NCBI RefSeq assembly: GCF_030687835.1 | Contig: NZ_CP117449.1 | Coordinates: 1,488,001-1,552,000, forward strand | Direction of reading: 5' to 3' | DNA: 64,000 bases | Source of the DNA: Pseudomonas hefeiensis | GTDB taxonomy: Bacteria > Pseudomonadota > Gammaproteobacteria > Pseudomonadales > Pseudomonadaceae | Shown here: positions 59,953 to 64,000 of the stretch, piece after piece | Numbering within the stretch: the first letter of the stretch is position 1 | How the letters are laid out: the number at the start of each line of letters is the position of its first letter | Translations under genes and position numbers: made by a program | Notes under the pieces: generated by a model | Seen by the model: the letters and a program-made list of their open reading frames with translations, nothing else | What the model was told of the DNA's origin: nothing | Databases searched by the model: none

Positions 59953-62900
59953 ATGGACGACCGCCAACACGCCTTTCTGGCCCGCCAGCCTTCTGCTGCC
60001 TTGCAACCCCCCGAGCACTTCTGGGGCATGCCCAAGCGCGGCCTGGCATTCCTGTTGGCCAACGTCATGTTCTGGCAGCCGCTGTGGGCCCAGGCGGACG
60101 GGATCGTAGTCAGCGCGCCGGGCACCCGTCTCGGTCAGGCGGGCAACGGCGTGCCCATCGTCAACATCGCCAAGCCCAACGGCAGCGGTCTGTCCCACAA
60201 CCAGTTCAAGGATTACAACGTCGGCAGCAACGGCGTGATCCTCAACAACGCCACCAACGTCACCCAAGCCACGCAACTGGGCGGGATCATCCTCGGCAAC
60301 CCGAATCTCAAGGGCGCGGGCGCCAAGATCATCCTCAACGAAGTCAACGGCGGCAACCCGAGCCAGTTACGCGGTTACACCGAAGTGGCGGGGCAGTCGG
60401 CGCATGTGATCGTCGCCAACCCTTATGGCATTTCGTGTAACGGCTGTGGGTTTATCAATACCCCCAAAGCGACCTTGACCACCGGCAAACCGATTATCGA
60501 AAACGGTCAGTTGAGTCGCTATCAGGTTGACCAGGGCAGCGTTGCGATCGAAGGCGCAGGCCTCAACGCCAACAACGTCGACCGTTTCGAGATCATCACC
60601 CGCAGCGCCAAGATCAATGCCGAGATCCAGGCAAAGAATCTGACGATTATTGCCGGGCGCAACGACGTCAACGCCAACACCCTCAACGCTACCGCCCGCG
60701 CCGACGACGGCAGCACCAAGCCGCAACTGGCCATCGACTCGTCGGCTCTGGGCGGCATGTACGCTGGCGCCATCAAACTGGTAGGCACCGAGGCGGGAGT
60801 CGGGGTCAAACTCGATGGCAAGATGGTCGCCAGTGGCGGTGATATCCAGCTTGATGCCAATGGTCATTTGAGCATGGCCGAGACGGCTGCCACCGGCGCC
60901 GTCGACATCCAGGCCAAAAGTGTGGAAACCCGCGGCCAGGTGTACGCCGGTAGCCGTCTGGACGTGAAGACCCCGGGTGACCTGACCAGCCAGAACAACC
61001 TGGTGGCGCGCGACAGCATTCGCCTGGACAGCGGCGGCACGCTGAGCAACAACGGGATTATCGAAGCCGGGGTCAACGCCGATAACAGCCGCAATACCGC
61101 AGGTGATGTCACCCTCACTGCCAAGCAACTGAACAACGGTGGCAGAACTGTTATCGCCAGTCGCGACTTGAATGTCACGACCACGGCGGCGCTGAACAAC
61201 CAGGGCGGTACGCTCAGTGGGCAGCGCAAGACCACCGTCACCGGCAACATGGTGGATAACCGCAACAAAGGCCGCCTCCTCGGCGGCACCGAACTGCACC
61301 TGAACGCCGATCAAGTCCTCAACAGCCAGGGCGGCCTGATCAATAGCCAGGGCCTGCTGACTGCCAACCTGGGCCACCTGGAAAACAATGCAGGTGAACT
61401 GTCGAGCCTGAACAGCGCGACGCTGATCCTCGGCAGCCTGGACAACCTGACCGGTCTGGTCATGGCCGGCAAAAACCTCGACATCACCAACACCGGCGCG
61501 ATCAAAAACCAGGGCGGCGAGCTATCCAGCCAAGGCGTCATGACCGTGCGCACCGCCAGCCTGGACAACCGCAGCAAAGGCACTGTTGCCGCCAATGGCA
61601 AGCTGGTGGTCACGGCGACCGGTAAGGTCAACAACGCTGACCAAGGCCTGATCGCCAGCCGCAGTGCCGGCGTCGAGCTCGAGGCCTCCAGCTTGGATAA
61701 CGCCAAGGGCACTTTGCAGGGCAAGGGCTTGGTCACCGTGGATGTATCCGGTGATATCGATAACCAGGGCGGTACGATCATCGCTCAAGACGCCGACCTA
61801 AACATCGAAGCGGCCAACCTGGACAACCGTGGTGGCGTGCTCTCCAGCGTCAAGGCCGCCCTGGAGGCGCGCACCACTGGCGTGCTGAGAAATGGCTATG
61901 ACCTCGATGGCCAGGGCGGCACGATTCAGGCCCAAGGACTGAACATCCAAGCCTTGGCGGGGCTGTTCAACGACGGCGGGCGCATGGCCGCACAAGCGGG
62001 CGATATCGTGATCACCAACGCGGGTGCGGATATCGACAATCGCAGCGGTGGGATGTACGCCACGGGCAAGGTCAAGGTCATTGGCCGGGACATAGACAAC
62101 AGCGGCGGCGGGCAGGTCAGTGCCAATCGCATCGACTTTGACCTTTCGGGCGCGCTGAACAACAACGCCGGCATCATCGAAAGCCAGGACAGCCTGGATA
62201 TTCTCGCTGCCAGCCTGAGCAACCAGAAAGGCCAACTGCGCACCCTGGGCCAGAACAGCACGACGGTATTCAACATCGGTGGCCTGTTCGATAACAACGA
62301 CGGCACCCTGGAAACCGCCAGCCAAAATGTCGGGCTGGACACCAACAGCCTCCAGAACGTGGGTGGCAAGCTGTTGCACACCGGCCTGGGAGTGTTCGGC
62401 ATCAGCCAGGCCAACCTGGGGCAGGCCGGCGGTCAGCTGGTGACCTACGGCAACCTGACGGTGACGGCTGACCGCTGGACCAACAGCACGGCGATCCAGG
62501 CCGGGCACTTGGTCGTGGATGTCGACCAGATGACCCAGACCGCCACCGGCCAGTTGCTCAGTACCGACAGCCTGGTGGGCCGTGGCAGCAACTGGCACGT
62601 TGACGGCCTGATCGGCAGTGATGGGACCATCGACCTGCAACTGACCGGCGCCTATACAGGCAACGGCCGCTTGAGCAGTCTCGGCACCTTGGGCCTCAAG
62701 GCCGCGCTGATCAATCTGGAGCAAAACGGCAGCATCGCGGGCGCTGGCAACACAACCGTCGTGGTCGATGGCGTCCTCAACAGCTACGGTCGCCTGACCT
62801 CGGCGGCGGATATGAGCGTCACTGCCGCCACGATCAACAACTACGGCACGTTGGGCAGTGCCGGCGCGCTCGGCGTATCGACCGGCGACCTGCTCAACGA

Positions 62901-64000
62901 GCGAGGACTGATTTTCAGCGCAGGCAATACCAGCCTGCGCGTCGACAGCCTGACCAACCGTTACGCCGATATCTACAGCCTGGGCAACCTGAGCATTGAT
63001 CGCGATGGGCTTGGCACGCATGCCAGCCGCATCCTCAACAGTTCCGGCTCGCTGCAGAGCGACGGCAGCATGCGCCTGGCGGCCAGCACGATCGACAATG
63101 TGCGCGAGATATTGACCACCAACGATGCCGGGATCTACACCGCCTCGATCAGGGGAGTCGCCTGTATCGCAGGCGTCAATGCCGGTGATTGCAGGGGCGG
63201 CAAGCAAAACCAGGTCTGGCAGATCATTCAGCGCGACAAGTTCGAAGTGACCGCGGCCAGTGCCGCCTCCAGCATCACCACCGGCGGCAACCTGGATATC
63301 CAGGGCGGCGCCCTCACCAACCAGAGCAGCAGCATCGGTGCCGCCGGTGCATTGACCGCCAATCTGGTCAGCCTGAACAACATCGGCCTTGAGACCGGCG
63401 AGATAGAAACCTCGCGCACTTTCATGTCCGCTCGCACCCGCAGCCCAGGTAGCCGGCGCGACGCCGCCAATACCTTTACCAACAAATACTGGATTCAAAG
63501 CCCCACCTACGACCCCAACGACCTGAGCGGTCTTGAAGCGGCGATGAGCCGTTTTATCGGCAGAACCGAACGTGAGCTGCCGCAGTTCCGTACTCAAATA
63601 GCCACCACCGATAACCAGACCTATGCCGCGATTATCCAGGCCGGCGGTGCCATCAACATTCCTACCCAAGGCGACGTCAACAGCGGCGTCGTGCGTGGCG
63701 GCTACAACTACGTCGGCGCTGGCCCACGCACCGACACCCAGGCCGACAACGCCTTCTCGACCCGTATCAGCGTCAATCGGCAGCTACCCCCGAACCTGAT
63801 TCAGCAACAGGTCGATCCGCTGGCCTTGCCGGGCTTTGACTTGCCCACCGGGCAAAACGGCCTGTTCCGCATGAGCGGCGACGGCTCCACCACGCCAACC
63901 CAAAGCACGGGCCTGACGCAAGTGCGTGGCCTGCCGGATCGCTCGTTCCAGGCCAACCCGCAAAAGTACCTGATCGAGACCAACCCGGCGCTGACCGACA
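59953..64000 (+). CDS. Two-partner-secretion exoprotein (FhaB/CdiA-like), 5' part
   Basis: Open from the ATG at 59953 to the window edge (1349 codons shown). A long signal peptide region (ending about FWQPLWAQA) precedes the TPS haemagglutination domain: ADGIVVSAPGTRLGQAGNGVPIVNI, NVGSNGVILNNA, and NPYGISCNGCGFINTPKATLTTGKP. Many beta-helix repeats of the filamentous-haemagglutinin type follow (patterns like LDNRGGVLSS, LNNNAGIIESQ, GGTIQAQGLNIQA). A Cys pair (GVACIAGVNAGDCRGGKQNQ) near codon 1070 matches the receptor-binding-region entry of such proteins. The toxin or adhesin C-terminus and any immunity gene are beyond the window. Confidence 0.92.
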   Translation, partial: MDDRQHAFLARQPSAALQPPEHFWGMPKRGLAFLLANVMFWQPLWAQADGIVVSAPGTRLGQAGNGVPIVNIAKPNGSGLSHNQFKDYNVGSNGVILNNATNVTQATQLGGIILGNPNLKGAGAKIILNEVNGGNPSQLRGYTEVAGQSAHVIVANPYGISCNGCGFINTPKATLTTGKPIIENGQLSRYQVDQGSVAIEGAGLNANNVDRFEIITRSAKINAEIQAKNLTIIAGRNDVNANTLNATARADDGSTKPQLAIDSSALGGMYAGAIKLVGTEAGVGVKLDGKMVASGGDIQLDANGHLSMAETAATGAVDIQAKSVETRGQVYAGSRLDVKTPGDLTSQNNLVARDSIRLDSGGTLSNNGIIEAGVNADNSRNTAGDVTLTAKQLNNGGRTVIASRDLNVTTTAALNNQGGTLSGQRKTTVTGNMVDNRNKGRLLGGTELHLNADQVLNSQGGLINSQGLLTANLGHLENNAGELSSLNSATLILGSLDNLTGLVMAGKNLDITNTGAIKNQGGELSSQGVMTVRTASLDNRSKGTVAANGKLVVTATGKVNNADQGLIASRSAGVELEASSLDNAKGTLQGKGLVTVDVSGDIDNQGGTIIAQDADLNIEAANLDNRGGVLSSVKAALEARTTGVLRNGYDLDGQGGTIQAQGLNIQALAGLFNDGGRMAAQAGDIVITNAGADIDNRSGGMYATGKVKVIGRDIDNSGGGQVSANRIDFDLSGALNNNAGIIESQDSLDILAASLSNQKGQLRTLGQNSTTVFNIGGLFDNNDGTLETASQNVGLDTNSLQNVGGKLLHTGLGVFGISQANLGQAGGQLVTYGNLTVTADRWTNSTAIQAGHLVVDVDQMTQTATGQLLSTDSLVGRGSNWHVDGLIGSDGTIDLQLTGAYTGNGRLSSLGTLGLKAALINLEQNGSIAGAGNTTVVVDGVLNSYGRLTSAADMSVTAATINNYGTLGSAGALGVSTGDLLNERGLIFSAGNTSLRVDSLTNRYADIYSLGNLSIDRDGLGTHASRILNSSGSLQSDGSMRLAASTIDNVREILTTNDAGIYTASIRGVACIAGVNAGDCRGGKQNQVWQIIQRDKFEVTAASAASSITTGGNLDIQGGALTNQSSSIGAAGALTANLVSLNNIGLETGEIETSRTFMSARTRSPGSRRDAANTFTNKYWIQSPTYDPNDLSGLEAAMSRFIGRTERELPQFRTQIATTDNQTYAAIIQAGGAINIPTQGDVNSGVVRGGYNYVGAGPRTDTQADNAFSTRISVNRQLPPNLIQQQVDPLALPGFDLPTGQNGLFRMSGDGSTTPTQSTGLTQVRGLPDRSFQANPQKYLIETNPALTD

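Noticed and set aside
61798..63669. Minus-strand open frame of 623 codons opposite the exoprotein gene
   Set aside because: The plus strand carries clear haemagglutinin-type repeats; the antisense frame is a by-product of biased codon use.

Overview
The window reads as a chromosomal segment of a fluorescent Pseudomonas (P. fluorescens group). The DNA is GC-rich. It carries a complete aotJQMP-argR-aruCFGDB-orf-aruE arginine uptake and succinyltransferase block, followed by ltaE-alaS-lysC-rsmA in the order known from P. aeruginosa, plus an AmrZ homologue. Dozens of REP elements of the kind typical of fluorescent pseudomonads (cores GTGGGAGC...GCTCCCAC and TGTGGCGAGGG...) lie between genes.

Layout. 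0-8 kb: cpxR and a Spy/CpxP-like gene, small envelope genes and yciI/yciB on the minus strand, then the plus-strand rnm(yciV)-yciO-scpA-scpB run (RNA maturation, Sua5-like, condensin partners), a DUF1289 gene and rluB. 8-10 kb: a two-gene minus-strand unit (a very short acidic peptide gene and an M29-aminopeptidase-like gene) beside an A/T-rich stretch. This is the best candidate here for an undescribed system. 10-19 kb: aroP, arfB, an MFS exporter, a chemoreceptor, PepSY, glpQ, then a tandem REP array of about 136-bp period. 19-25 kb: an amidotransferase/monooxygenase pair, a frameshifted LysR gene, DUF1003, TetR with a frameshifted metallo-beta-lactamase-fold gene, XRE, AraC and TauE/SafE.

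25-29 kb is accessory: a CoiA-like zinc-motif protein, three antitoxin remnants without toxins, an HNH nuclease and a BRO-N protein. 29-34 kb: nrdB with an NrdR box upstream but no adjacent nrdA, two small secreted proteins (one built of DGYDRTGSA repeats), and acsA interrupted by a single-base insertion. 34-47 kb: arginine uptake, ArgR and the AST pathway, with ArgR half-sites in front of both aotJ and aruC. 47-54 kb: an FMN riboswitch upstream of a stand-alone ribH, then ltaE, alaS, lysC (with an internal start) and rsmA.

54-64 kb: tRNA-Ser(GCT), two identical tRNA-Arg(ACG), mgtE with a possible leader peptide, amrZ, tRNA-Arg(CCT), and a two-partner secretion pair whose large exoprotein gene runs off the right edge.

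Five reading frames (the short peptide gene, the LysR gene, the MBL gene, an antitoxin gene and acsA) can each be restored by removing one to a few bases, often in homopolymers. Either the assembly contains indel errors or these genes are decaying; reads would decide.
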